The notes under the pieces are model-generated. The model was not told where the DNA came from. It ran no database searches and was given only the letters and a program-made list of their open reading frames with translations. The translations under genes and the position numbers were made by a program. From CAZTAR01 sp043813895 (GTDB lineage: Bacteria > Planctomycetota > Phycisphaerae > UBA1845 > UTPLA1), in contig JBDRKQ010000102.1 of the NCBI GenBank assembly GCA_043813895.1, forward strand, positions 1-64,000: a DNA stretch of 64,000 nt. Reading direction: 5' to 3'. Below are positions 1 to 7,217 of this stretch, in pieces. Position 1 is the stretch's first letter. Each line of letters begins with the position of its first letter.

Positions 1-1128
1 GGCCTGGCCTTCGCGCTGGCCGTCCGATTTATGGGCGAGAAGGCGCGGAGATTCTCCGTCGGATACGTGGTGATATTTCTCCTCGCAACACTGGCTTACT
101 TCATTGCCGACCATGTCACCATGAAGGCCTATGACCTGCCCTATGCCCTCTGGGCGCTAGTGTTCGGGCTGTTGATCAGCAATACGATCGGGACGCCAAA
201 GTGGCTGTTGGCCGGCTCCAAGACCGAACTGTTCATCAAGACCGGCCTGGTGTTACTGGGCGCGGAAATCCTCTTCAGCAAGATCGTCGTGCTCGGCAGC
301 CGCGGATTGATGGTCGCGTGGTTCGTGACGCCTTGCGTTGTCATCTTCATGTACTTCTTCGGGACGCGCATGCTGAAGATGACGAGCAAATCTCTTGTGA
401 TCATCGTGGCCGCGGCGACCAGCGTCTGCGGCGTCTCGGCTGCCATCGCCACGGCGGCTGCCGTCAAAGCCAAGAAAGAGGAGCTGACGCTCGCCGTCGG
501 CATGACGCTGATCTTCACCGTGCTGATGATGATCGGTATGCCGCCCTTGATCAAAGCGGTCGGAATGAGCGAACAAGTCGGCGGGGCCTGGATGGGCGGA
601 ACGATCGACGCGACCGGCGCTGTCGTAGCAGCGGGGGCACTCCTCGGTGACAACGCCGAGGTCGTCGCCGCCGTCGTCAAGATGATTCAGAACATTTTGA
701 TCGGCGTCGTCGCGTTCTTCGTCGCGATCGCCTGGGTGACCAAGGTGGAGCGCGACCCCAACGCCCCGCGACCCAGCGCGATGCAGATTTGGTACCGCTT
801 CCCGAAGTTCATCGTCGGTTTCGTCGCCGCGTCGCTTGTGTTCTCGTTCGTTTTGGTCCCCGCCTTCGGCGGCGGTTCACAGGGGCTCGATGCCGTCGAC
901 AAGGACGTGATCCGCGCAATCACCAAGACGTGTCGAGGCTGGCTGTTCTGTCTGGCGTTCGTGGCGATCGGGATCGAAAGCAACTTCCGCCAGCTTGCCG
1001 GCCAACTGGCGGGAGGCAAGCCGATCATCCTCTACATCGTCGGGCAGAGTTTCAACCTGATCCTCACGGTCCTCCTGGCCTATGTCGCCTTTGGCGGGTG
1101 GCTCCTGGATGCGATTCCCATGGAATAG
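1..1128 (+). CDS. YeiH/UPF0324-type permease, 5' truncated by window edge
   Basis: Integral membrane protein of the YeiH (putative sulfate exporter, Cons_hypoth698) family. The reading frame is already open at base 1, ten codons ahead of the first ATG at 31, so the true start lies outside the window. About ten hydrophobic segments are visible. Family features include the segment VCGVSAAIATAAAVKAKK near residue 140 from the first Met, and MGGTIDATGAVVAAG near residue 190, which matches the conserved TxxxTxxVVAAG region. The C-terminus shows the usual run of a large loop followed by two helices. The family is annotated as sulfate or small-anion exporter, but substrates are mostly untested. The small gene at 1141 follows by 12 bases and is probably co-transcribed. 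Confidence 0.85.
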   Translation, partial: GLAFALAVRFMGEKARRFSVGYVVIFLLATLAYFIADHVTMKAYDLPYALWALVFGLLISNTIGTPKWLLAGSKTELFIKTGLVLLGAEILFSKIVVLGSRGLMVAWFVTPCVVIFMYFFGTRMLKMTSKSLVIIVAAATSVCGVSAAIATAAAVKAKKEELTLAVGMTLIFTVLMMIGMPPLIKAVGMSEQVGGAWMGGTIDATGAVVAAGALLGDNAEVVAAVVKMIQNILIGVVAFFVAIAWVTKVERDPNAPRPSAMQIWYRFPKFIVGFVAASLVFSFVLVPAFGGGSQGLDAVDKDVIRAITKTCRGWLFCLAFVAIGIESNFRQLAGQLAGGKPIILYIVGQSFNLILTVLLAYVAFGGWLLDAIPME

Positions 1129-1140
1129 GACGGGAAGCGA

Positions 1141-1362
1141 ATGAACGAACGAGGCAAGCGTAAGGCTGGCCCTAGAGGTCTGGCAGCGTGGGGCAAGTTC
1201 GCGCTGGGCACATTCCTGCTCGCCGGCGCCATCCTCACGCTCATGCGAGGGTACACACCTCCTGGCGTGGTTGGCGACGTTTTGCGCAACAACTTGCGCA
1301 ACGGCATCGACGCAACGCCCCTGTTCTACACCGAAGTCGAGGCGCTCGCCCCGGACGAGTGA
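1141..1362 (+). CDS. Small single-pass membrane protein, unknown function
   Basis: A 73-residue protein with a basic N-terminus, one transmembrane segment (about residues 18-37) and a short acidic C-terminal tail ending EVEALAPDE. A purine-rich stretch (AGGACGGGAAG) precedes the ATG by a few bases. It starts 12 bases after the permease stop codon, so it is probably in the same operon and may be an accessory subunit. I do not recognise the family. Start and frame are supported by the ribosome binding site and by the tight spacing only. Confidence 0.55.
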   Translation: MNERGKRKAGPRGLAAWGKFALGTFLLAGAILTLMRGYTPPGVVGDVLRNNLRNGIDATPLFYTEVEALAPDE

Positions 1363-1392
1363 CCGTCCCGCCGTTCGCTTGCGCCGGTACCG

Positions 1393-1478
1393 AATCCGAG
1401 CCCCGAGCGCAAGCGAGCGGGTTTGAAGACCAGCGGCTTGCCAATGAAAACCCCGCGCTGGCGCTTGGGGCTCGGATC
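1393..1478. repeat. Palindromic intergenic repeat, family A copy 1
   Basis: 86-bp element with near-complementary arms: left arm reads AATCCGAGCCCCGAGCGC, right arm GCGCTTGGGGCTCGGAT, with a loop of about 30 bp between. A second copy of exactly the same length lies at 42951-43036. The arms are conserved between copies and the loop differs. It sits between the small membrane protein and the haem fusion gene. It resembles a REP-like element; no associated transposase is present in the window. Confidence 0.8.
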
Positions 1479-1502
1479 GGGCGCCCCACGCCGTCGCCGA
1501 TG

Positions 1503-1531
1503 TTGTTGAACGGCGCGGCAGGCCGTACAAT
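1503..1531 (+). promoter_or_regulatory. Predicted sigma-70-type promoter for the haem fusion gene
   Basis: TTGTTG at 1503-1508 and TACAAT at 1526-1531, separated by 17 bp. This lies just upstream of the chosen start at 1545 and downstream of the palindromic repeat. If it is used, the transcript would start near 1538, which would exclude the ATGs at 1500 and 1530 as start codons. Confidence 0.4.
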
Positions 1532-1544
1532 GGGCCGCAGCACC

Positions 1545-3860
1545 ATGCCGCTCACACACGAAGAAGTAACGAACTACAGCGCGTGTTTGCCTCGATGCGG
1601 TTCGCCTGAGGAATCTGCCCACTGCAGGCATCCTCTGACAGCTACCAGGCAACGACGGGCCGTGCTGTTGCTTCACCTCGGCATGCCCGACGCGCCGGAC
1701 CCCCGTTCCGTTCGGCGTTATCTAGCGGAGGTTCTCAGCGACCCGGAGGTGACGCGGCTCCCGCGCGGTCTAAGGTGGCTGAACCCCGCCCTCGGCCGCC
1801 TCCTCGCGAGAGTCCGATCGGCCCGTATGTCTGAGGAGTACCGACGCATCTGGAGCCTGTCGGGTTTGCGCAGCAACGCGACTTCGTCGGCAGGCTCAGG
1901 TTTGCCCCTTCCGACAATCGCCCAAGAGCAGGCATCGGCCTTGGAGTCCAAGCTGCCCGGCGGAATGCGGGTGTTTTCTGCGATGCGTCACGGCCGGCCA
2001 GGGATCGCCGAAGCCCTGCGCCAGGTCGAAGCACTCGGCATCGAGAGCGTCGTCGCGGTTTCGATGTACCCGCAGCAAAGTGGGACGACCACGTTGACCG
2101 CTGTTCGGGAACTGTACCGCCAGATCAGCCTCGCCGATTGCCGGCTCGACGTCACGGTGCGAAGCATCTGGTATGACGACGCCGGTTACATCAACGCCCA
2201 GTCCCGGCTGATCCACGAGTTTGCAGAAACCCACGGACTCACGCCTGAGAACACGCATCTCGTATATTCAGTGCGATCCCTCCCGGTCTCATGCGTCGAC
2301 CGAGGCGACCCGTACATGGACCAGATCCACCGAACGGCCGCGCTCGTCAGCCGACGACTGGGCTGGCCGTCGGATCGGACGCTAATCGGATACCAAGGCG
2401 GCGGCGGATCGCTCAAGTGGCTCCGGCCGACGACAACCGAGGTGCTCGCGGATCTGTCTCGAGCGGGCGAGAAACAGGTCCTCGTCTGTCCGCTCAGCTT
2501 CACGACGGACTGCCTGGAAACGCTGGGGGAAATCCACATTCGCTATCGCGCGCAGTTTGAAAACGACGGTGGGCGGTTCTTCGTATGTCCGGCGCTCAAC
2601 GTGTTCGAGCCGTTTATCGCGGCACTGCGGAACCTGGTAATACACGACAGACACCCGGTCTCGTTCCACGGCGCCGAGGCAGGTCTGTTGACACGGTCCC
2701 CGCGAAGCGACGCCCCACAAGAGGACATCTCAGCAGCCATCGAATCCCTGGTCATGGTAGGGATGTCGCTGGGCAGTCGCCTGGGCGAAGGCCGGGGGCC
2801 GAGTGTCGCGCACGCCGACGCGGAGGATCTCCGCAGCATCAAGAAGTCTCAGTGTGACGCGCCGGAGATGCTTCGCGCCATATGCGGAAACGGAACGGTT
2901 CGTGAAGGGCTACTTTGGAACACCTGTCGGCGCTTCGAGTTCTACGGTTGGTTCGACGGTGCGGTGGACGAGGCTGCCCGTGCTGAGACCGTTTCCAATG
3001 TTCGCAGCCGGTTCTTCGCCAACAATGGCCGGCCGGACCCGTCGACTGTCAATGTCCTCCGCGGCGCTGATGCCTGGCACTATCTGATGCGGACCGCAGC
3101 GGGCCTCAACAGCGGCCTCCCCGGCGAAAGAGAAGTCCTCGAACAGCTCCTCGCGGCACAACGTCTTGCCGAGCGCGCCGGCACGGCGGGACCGATGACG
3201 AGCAGCTTGCTGGCGGAACTCACGAAGCAACAGACGCGCCTGCGCGAACAGACGGACTGGGGCCGGTACGAAGCAGGCTACTGCTACGCCGCGTTGTCCC
3301 AGATCGTGGAAAAGACTGGGGTCGTTCTGTCTGATTGCCGGTGCGTCGTCATCGGAGGATCGACGACCTCTTGCGGGATTCTCGAAACGCTGGCCGAGCG
3401 GTTCGGCGTGTCGAGGCGGCGCCTCACGCTGCTGCACCGCGGGCACGGCCAAGGCGGACACCTGAAGATGCTCCGCAAGGCGATCGGCAACGGACGGCGC
3501 ATTCGCGTCCAGAAGTACAGCGAAAAAGTCGTGCTTGAAGCGATCGCCGGCGCCGACGTCGTGTTCTTCGGGCTCGACCGCAAGGAATCGCTTCTCGATG
3601 CGGAGCAGATTCGCGGCAGCCGTGATTTTGCGGTCCGACCGTTCACGATCATCGACTTCAACACGTTTGGTTCGACGACCGGGCTGGAAGACCTCGACGG
3701 CATCCGGCTGTGGACAGCCGAGGACCTGGAAGCCGCCGTCGCCGCGTACTCCGACGAGATGTGCGGAAGCGGAGATTTCGCGACCGCCGTGGAAGCCGCC
3801 GAGTCCTGGATTCGCGAGCACATCCCGTCCTCGTCGGCGCGGGTGTGTGCGTATGCGTAG
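1545..3860 (+). CDS. Ferrochelatase-glutamyl-tRNA reductase fusion protein (HemH-HemA)
   Basis: 771-residue two-domain protein combining the last and first enzymes of haem synthesis. Residues about 40-385 are a complete ferrochelatase fold: AVLLLHLGMPDAPDP opening, SLPVSCVDRGDPYMDQ, WLRPTTTEVLADL and CLETLGEI with the conserved Glu. The active-site His of the SAHSLP motif is Arg here (SVRSLP, residue 244). Residues about 394-771 match glutamyl-tRNA reductase: catalytic Cys461 in NTCRRFEFYG (usual STCNRTE), AAGLNSGLPGEREVLEQ (usual AAGLDSxxxGExQILGQ) and an NADPH-binding-like region with an atypical VIGGSTTSCG. The protein stops soon after this region, so most of the C-terminal dimerisation domain is missing. 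hemB follows. The start is uncertain: ATGs at 1500, 1530 and 1545 are possible, and none has a clear ribosome binding site. The domain calls are firm; catalytic activity of either half is open. Confidence 0.85.
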   Translation: MPLTHEEVTNYSACLPRCGSPEESAHCRHPLTATRQRRAVLLLHLGMPDAPDPRSVRRYLAEVLSDPEVTRLPRGLRWLNPALGRLLARVRSARMSEEYRRIWSLSGLRSNATSSAGSGLPLPTIAQEQASALESKLPGGMRVFSAMRHGRPGIAEALRQVEALGIESVVAVSMYPQQSGTTTLTAVRELYRQISLADCRLDVTVRSIWYDDAGYINAQSRLIHEFAETHGLTPENTHLVYSVRSLPVSCVDRGDPYMDQIHRTAALVSRRLGWPSDRTLIGYQGGGGSLKWLRPTTTEVLADLSRAGEKQVLVCPLSFTTDCLETLGEIHIRYRAQFENDGGRFFVCPALNVFEPFIAALRNLVIHDRHPVSFHGAEAGLLTRSPRSDAPQEDISAAIESLVMVGMSLGSRLGEGRGPSVAHADAEDLRSIKKSQCDAPEMLRAICGNGTVREGLLWNTCRRFEFYGWFDGAVDEAARAETVSNVRSRFFANNGRPDPSTVNVLRGADAWHYLMRTAAGLNSGLPGEREVLEQLLAAQRLAERAGTAGPMTSSLLAELTKQQTRLREQTDWGRYEAGYCYAALSQIVEKTGVVLSDCRCVVIGGSTTSCGILETLAERFGVSRRRLTLLHRGHGQGGHLKMLRKAIGNGRRIRVQKYSEKVVLEAIAGADVVFFGLDRKESLLDAEQIRGSRDFAVRPFTIIDFNTFGSTTGLEDLDGIRLWTAEDLEAAVAAYSDEMCGSGDFATAVEAAESWIREHIPSSSARVCAYA

Positions 3861-3888
3861 GGCATTTTGAGAGACCCCGTAGCGCGAG

Positions 3889-3955
3889 AGTTGAGGATCT
3901 CGCAGCGTCCGACTCCCGGGTCGGACGATTTAGCGTCGGCCCCCCGTGGCCGACG
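3889..3955. repeat. Palindromic intergenic repeat, family D (degenerate)
   Basis: Begins GTAGCGCGAGAG and contains two small hairpins: GCGTCCGACTCCCGGGTCGGACG and GCGTCGGCCCCCCGTGGCCGAC. The second hairpin recurs inverted at 6467-6487. Together with 4061-4099 it fills the gap between the haem fusion gene and hemB. Confidence 0.55.
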
Positions 3956-3962
3956 AGGAACT

Positions 3963-4055
3963 CAGAGCCGCGCGCGTCAGCAAGCGGTACGGGCATGTCC
4001 GGGAGGACCGACACGATTGAGCGCGGCCCGCTCCCTCACGGTCGCGGCTCTGATC
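3963..4055. repeat. Palindromic intergenic repeat, family B copy 1
   Basis: Left arm CAGAGCCGCGCGCGTCAGCA and right arm CTCACGGTCGCGGCTCTG are inverted copies flanking about 40 bp. The same arms recur, swapped in order, at 6619-6795. Non-coding. Confidence 0.75.
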
Positions 4056-4060
4056 ATGGC

Positions 4061-4099
4061 ACGGCCGACAGGGGCGTCGGCCGCTACACGCAAAGCAAG
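4061..4099. repeat. Intergenic repeat, family D arm
   Basis: ACGGCCGACAGGGGCGTCGG followed by CCGCTACACGCAAAGCA. The same stretch is found at 13876-13912 with two mismatches. The core GGCCGAC-AGGGGC-GTCGGCC is itself a hairpin. Confidence 0.7.
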
Positions 4100-4101
4100 A
4101 C

Positions 4102-4110
4102 TGCTATACA
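4102..4110 (+). promoter_or_regulatory. Possible extended -10 promoter for hemB
   Basis: TGCTATACA fits an extended -10 element (TG-N-TATAAT with one mismatch) and ends 11 bases before the hemB ATG. No good -35 hexamer is seen. A transcript from here would have almost no leader. Confidence 0.25.
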
Positions 4111-4121
4111 GAGAACCTCGG

Positions 4122-5153
4122 ATGAGCTATACGCCTGACTCTATGTATCTTCGACGCCGACCTCGCAGGCTCCGCCGCACGGACGCGATTCGCCGACTCG
4201 TACGCGAAACGACGCTCACGCCCGATCGGCTCGTGCTGCCGCTCTTTCTAGTGGACGGCAAGAACATCGCGGAACCGATCAGCGCCATGCCCGGCCGCGC
4301 ACGCCTGTCGATCGACCGGGCCATCGGGGAATGCGAACGGGCCATATCCCTCGGCGTCCGTGCGTTTGACGTCTTCCAGGCGACCGATTCGTCGCTCAAG
4401 ACGCCGGAAGGCATAGAGGCCCTCAATCCCGAGAACCTCACCTGCCGCGCGGTCCGCGCGATCAAGGCCGCCCTGCCCGAGGCCTGCCTGATCACGGACA
4501 TCGCGCTCGATCCCTACTCCAGCCTCGGACACGACGGCCTCATCAGCCCCGACGGCGTCGTCCTCAACGACGAGACAGTGGATATCCTGGCGAAGATGGG
4601 CGTGCTGCACGCCGAGGCGGGCGCGGACATCGTCTCGCCGTCCGACATGATGGACGGCCGCGTCGGTGCCATCCGCGCGGCACTCGACGCCGCCGGCCGG
4701 CACGACGTCGCCATCCTCAGCTACACCGCCAAGTACGCCTCAGCCTTCTACGGCCCCTTCCGCGAAGCGCTCGACTCCGCACCCGGAAACGCGCCGAACG
4801 TCCCGAAGGACAAGAAGACCTACCAGATGGACCCGGCCAACGCCCGCGAAGCGTTGATCGAGGCCAGACTGGACATCGACGAAGGCGCCGACATCCTGAT
4901 GGTCAAACCCGCCCTCCCCTACCTGGACGTCATCGCGAGATTGCGAACGATGACCGACCTCCCCATCGCCGCCTACCACGTCAGCGGCGAATACGCCATG
5001 ATCAAAGCCGCCGCCCAAAACGGCTGGCTGGACGAGCGGCCCTGCATGATCGAATCGCTGACGGCCATCGCCAGGGCTGGGGCGGATGTGATCTTTACGT
5101 ATGCGGCGCTGGACTACGCCCAATGGTGGCAGGAGGCGTGGGCCGGACAGTAA
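4122..5153 (+). CDS. hemB: Porphobilinogen synthase (delta-aminolevulinate dehydratase)
   Basis: Condenses two 5-aminolevulinate molecules to porphobilinogen in the cytoplasm, the first common tetrapyrrole step. The protein has 343 residues, a normal family length. The two Schiff-base lysines are Lys204 (SYTAKYASAFYGPFREA) and Lys262 (ILMVKPALPYLDV). The metal site reads DIALDPYSSLGHDG: Ala/Asp replaces the Cys of zinc enzymes, so this is the Asp-rich magnesium type known from Pseudomonas. The start is set at 4122, preceded by GAGAA; ATG 4143 is an alternative that would remove seven residues. It follows the HemH-HemA fusion after a 261-bp gap filled by repeats, so it may have its own promoter. 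Confidence 0.95.
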   Translation: MSYTPDSMYLRRRPRRLRRTDAIRRLVRETTLTPDRLVLPLFLVDGKNIAEPISAMPGRARLSIDRAIGECERAISLGVRAFDVFQATDSSLKTPEGIEALNPENLTCRAVRAIKAALPEACLITDIALDPYSSLGHDGLISPDGVVLNDETVDILAKMGVLHAEAGADIVSPSDMMDGRVGAIRAALDAAGRHDVAILSYTAKYASAFYGPFREALDSAPGNAPNVPKDKKTYQMDPANAREALIEARLDIDEGADILMVKPALPYLDVIARLRTMTDLPIAAYHVSGEYAMIKAAAQNGWLDERPCMIESLTAIARAGADVIFTYAALDYAQWWQEAWAGQ

Positions 5154-5160
5154 GGAGCAC

Positions 5161-5279
5161 GCTGGGTGCCATGCCTTCACGGCCCGCGCAGCGGGACGGG
5201 TAGGCATGTTTGCGAAGGATTCAACATGCTTACCCACGATCCCGACGCGTCGGGACCGCGTGAAAGCATGGCACCCAGC
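5161..5279. repeat. Palindromic intergenic repeat, family C copy 1 (full)
   Basis: Left half begins GCTGGGTGCCATGCCTTCAC and runs to GGTAGGCATGTT. The right half is its approximate inverse, from AACATGCTTACCC to GCATGGCACCCAGC. Each half also carries an inner GC hairpin. A half copy lies at 12222-12270. It separates hemB from the zinc-ribbon gene. Confidence 0.75.
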
Positions 5280-5324
5280 ACGTACAATCGTAAACGCCGT
5301 GAACGAAAACTGAGGGATTGAGTG

Positions 5325-5897
5325 ATGGCTAAGACCATGCGAATCTGCCCCACGTGCGGGTATGCGAACCCTCCACAGGCGTTCAACTGCGGGCAGTGCG
5401 ACGTTTTGCTGGTTTGTACGCCGACGAGGGTGCCGGACGCCGGGGAGTCGGGCGAGATCGAGCCTGATGGGAGCGGCAAGGCGCCGCGGGCTGGTACGGA
5501 GGATTTGCTCAAGCGGGTCGTGAGCGAGGCCGGGCTTGAGTATAAGAAGACGCGGAGCGGGTATCGCGTCCTGGTGCCACTGGGCGGTGAGCGGAAGCAG
5601 AAAGTGCATGTCCTGTTCAACGGGCACGACGACGACGGGCAGGATATCGTCAGCTTTCTTTCGATCTGCGCGCCGGCGGATGAACGACAGGCGATGACGC
5701 TGCTGCGGTTCAATCGGAAGCTGACCTACGCAGCCTTCGCCGTGATGTCGATCGGCGGCGAGGAGCATTTCGTCGTCACCGCCAACCAACTGGCGGCCGC
5801 GGCGGATGCCGATGAGCTTCGCAAGCAGTTGTTCGAGATAGCCAAGCGCGCCGATGCAGTGGAGGAGCGCCTTGGCGGGGGGAAGGACACGTACTGA
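5325..5897 (+). CDS. Zinc-ribbon protein with YbjN/secretion-chaperone-like domain
   Basis: 190 residues. The N-terminus has a compact zinc ribbon, CPTCGYANPPQAFNCGQC, with two CxxC pairs. After a Gly/Pro-rich linker, residues about 60-190 look like the YbjN / type III secretion chaperone-like fold: EDLLKRVVSEAGLEYKK, then hydrophobic strands, then a C-terminal amphipathic helix ending KRADAVEERLGGG. The ATG is preceded by GAGGG at eight bases. A GTG three bases upstream is also possible. Function is unknown; proteins of this kind are thought to bind other proteins. It stands alone, bounded by a repeat and a convergent gene. Confidence 0.6.
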   Translation: MAKTMRICPTCGYANPPQAFNCGQCDVLLVCTPTRVPDAGESGEIEPDGSGKAPRAGTEDLLKRVVSEAGLEYKKTRSGYRVLVPLGGERKQKVHVLFNGHDDDGQDIVSFLSICAPADERQAMTLLRFNRKLTYAAFAVMSIGGEEHFVVTANQLAAAADADELRKQLFEIAKRADAVEERLGGGKDTY

Positions 5898-5956
5898 GAC
5901 AGCGACCGTCCCCCTTCACACGCTCCTTCACGCGGCCCCCCTTGCACTCTCGCACC

Positions 5957-6430
5957 TCAGAGCTTCTCGGGGATGCCGTACTTCTTCTTCGCTTCCGGGG
6001 TCATTTCCCACAGCACATTCACGATCACCCAGCGGCCGTCCGTTTTGACCATGTGCATGTAGTCGATCCAGTCGTGCATTTGCATCTTCACGCTGGCGGC
6101 GTTGCCGTACACGTCCAGGATCGAGACGTCGGTCCGGCGTTTGTCGGGGGGCGTTTTGGCGCCATAGCCCTTGCGCGTCGCCTGCACCAGACCCATCGCG
6201 CTGATGTGGTCGATCGTGCCCTTGCCGCTTCGCGGATCAGGCATGAGGGCTCGCTTTGCCAGGTCGGGGTGTAGGGCCCGTTCCATCCGCTCCCCGTCGC
6301 CTTCATACCATCCTTGCCCATAGTCCAGCGCCGTCTTCTTGATCGCCTCTTCGTCGGACATCCCGGCATCCTGACCCGCCGACAGGATCGCCACGATCGG
6401 AAGAACCAATACCAACATCGCCTTGGCCAT
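5957..6430 (-). CDS. Exported NTF2-like (putative lumazine-binding family) protein
   Basis: 157 residues with a hydrophobic N-terminal signal sequence (MAKAMLVLVLPIVAILSAG). The rest is an NTF2-like fold of the Lumazine_bd_2/SnoaL kind: DEEAIKKTALDYGQGWYEGD is the first helix, RALHPDLAKRALMPDPRSG the conserved middle part, and the end has the usual sheet (VKMQMHDWIDYMHMVKTDGRWVIVNVLW). Substrate or reaction cannot be predicted. It is a single gene converging on the zinc-ribbon gene. Confidence 0.65.
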   Translation of the reverse strand: MAKAMLVLVLPIVAILSAGQDAGMSDEEAIKKTALDYGQGWYEGDGERMERALHPDLAKRALMPDPRSGKGTIDHISAMGLVQATRKGYGAKTPPDKRRTDVSILDVYGNAASVKMQMHDWIDYMHMVKTDGRWVIVNVLWEMTPEAKKKYGIPEKL

Positions 6431-6821
6431 CTCAGTGTCTCCTGTGCAAATCAGTCATCCCCGTCGGCCACGGGGGGCCGACGCTATAGAGAAGCACGCA
6501 CTCTCAACCTAAAGTGCGCTAGAGCCCACGGGGAATCCGTGAGCCCCATGCGTCCACCAGGGACAACGCATTGGTTCCTCCTTCATCACGAACAACGCCG
6601 CAGGAGGGGATGGTGCAAGCAGAGCCGCGTACGTAGCGATCAGAGCCGCGACCGTCAGGGAGCGGTCAACGGCCATGTGTGAGGGCCCTCTCGGTGAACA
6701 GTGACCGCTTGCTGACGCGCGCGGCTCTGATCGATCCGGTCGCGGCTCTCAGCAAGACGGGCGCGGCTCAGCTCAATCCGGTCACAGCTCTGCCCAAGGA
6801 GTCGCCTCCTCACACGGGTTC
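6431..6821. other. Repeat-filled gene-free stretch
   Basis: 391 bp without a convincing gene. It holds a family D hairpin (6467-6487: GTCGGCCACGGGGGGCCGAC), a small hairpin CCCACGGGGAATCCGTGAG at about 6517-6543, and a family B cluster at 6619-6795. Confidence 0.6.
6619..6795. repeat. Nested palindromic repeat cluster, family B copy 2
   Basis: Core inverted pair: GATCAGAGCCGCGACCGTCA at 6638 and the inverse-oriented CCGCTTGCTGACGCGCGCGG at about 6705, ending GCTCTGATCG. It is flanked by extra arms: GCAGAGCCGCGTACG before, and CGGTCGCGGCTCTCAGCA, GGGCGCGGCTCAGC and CGGTCACAGCTCTG after. The multiple partial copies suggest local insertion or expansion. Confidence 0.75.
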
Positions 6822-7124
6822 TCAGAGTTCGGCCCGCTTGCGGACGTACTCCGAGACAACGTCGCGGGCGTATTCGAGAACCTGCTCGGGCGGGTCGTCG
6901 GAATCGCACATCTCGGGCGTCTCGACGATGTCGGTTGCCATCTCGTCCCACCACGGGGCGTCGAGGATTTGCCGGCTGCCTTCGGCGTCGAGGCCTGCCG
7001 CGGCCATCTCATCGGTCGTGGGTGTGTCGAAAGTGATTGTCACTGCATCGGTGGTGGCCGGGTTATTCAGGCGAACCCTCTGCCTGAGGAAGTCCATGAT
7101 CGCCCGCAGCTCGTCACGGGTCAT
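6822..7124 (-). CDS. Hypothetical acidic protein
   Basis: 100 residues starting MTRDELRAIMDFLRQRV. A GGAAAGGAA ribosome binding site precedes the ATG at 7124; an upstream in-frame start at 7169 would add 15 residues. The protein is acidic (DEMATDIVETPEMCDSDDPPEQ) and ends in a helix (VLEYARDVVSEYVRKRAEL). I recognise no domain. It lies directly beside the family B repeat cluster and is transcribed towards it. Confidence 0.5.
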   Translation of the reverse strand: MTRDELRAIMDFLRQRVRLNNPATTDAVTITFDTPTTDEMAAAGLDAEGSRQILDAPWWDEMATDIVETPEMCDSDDPPEQVLEYARDVVSEYVRKRAEL

Positions 7125-7217
7125 AATGACGGTTCCTTTCCGTGCTTCTTGAAGACTGCTCCTCTCCACGCTCGTGAACTACACAGGCCGGGCTCAGGAG
7201 AGTTGCGGGCGCCTCCC

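Noticed and set aside
2910..3821. 303-codon minus-strand frame opposite the HemA half of the fusion
   Set aside because: Composition typical of an antisense frame; the plus-strand protein has conserved GluTR motifs.
6655..6954. Minus-strand frame with DRIDQSRAR-like peptide repeats
   Set aside because: The repeats are translation of intergenic DNA palindromes, and the frame overlaps the better-supported gene at 6822-7124.
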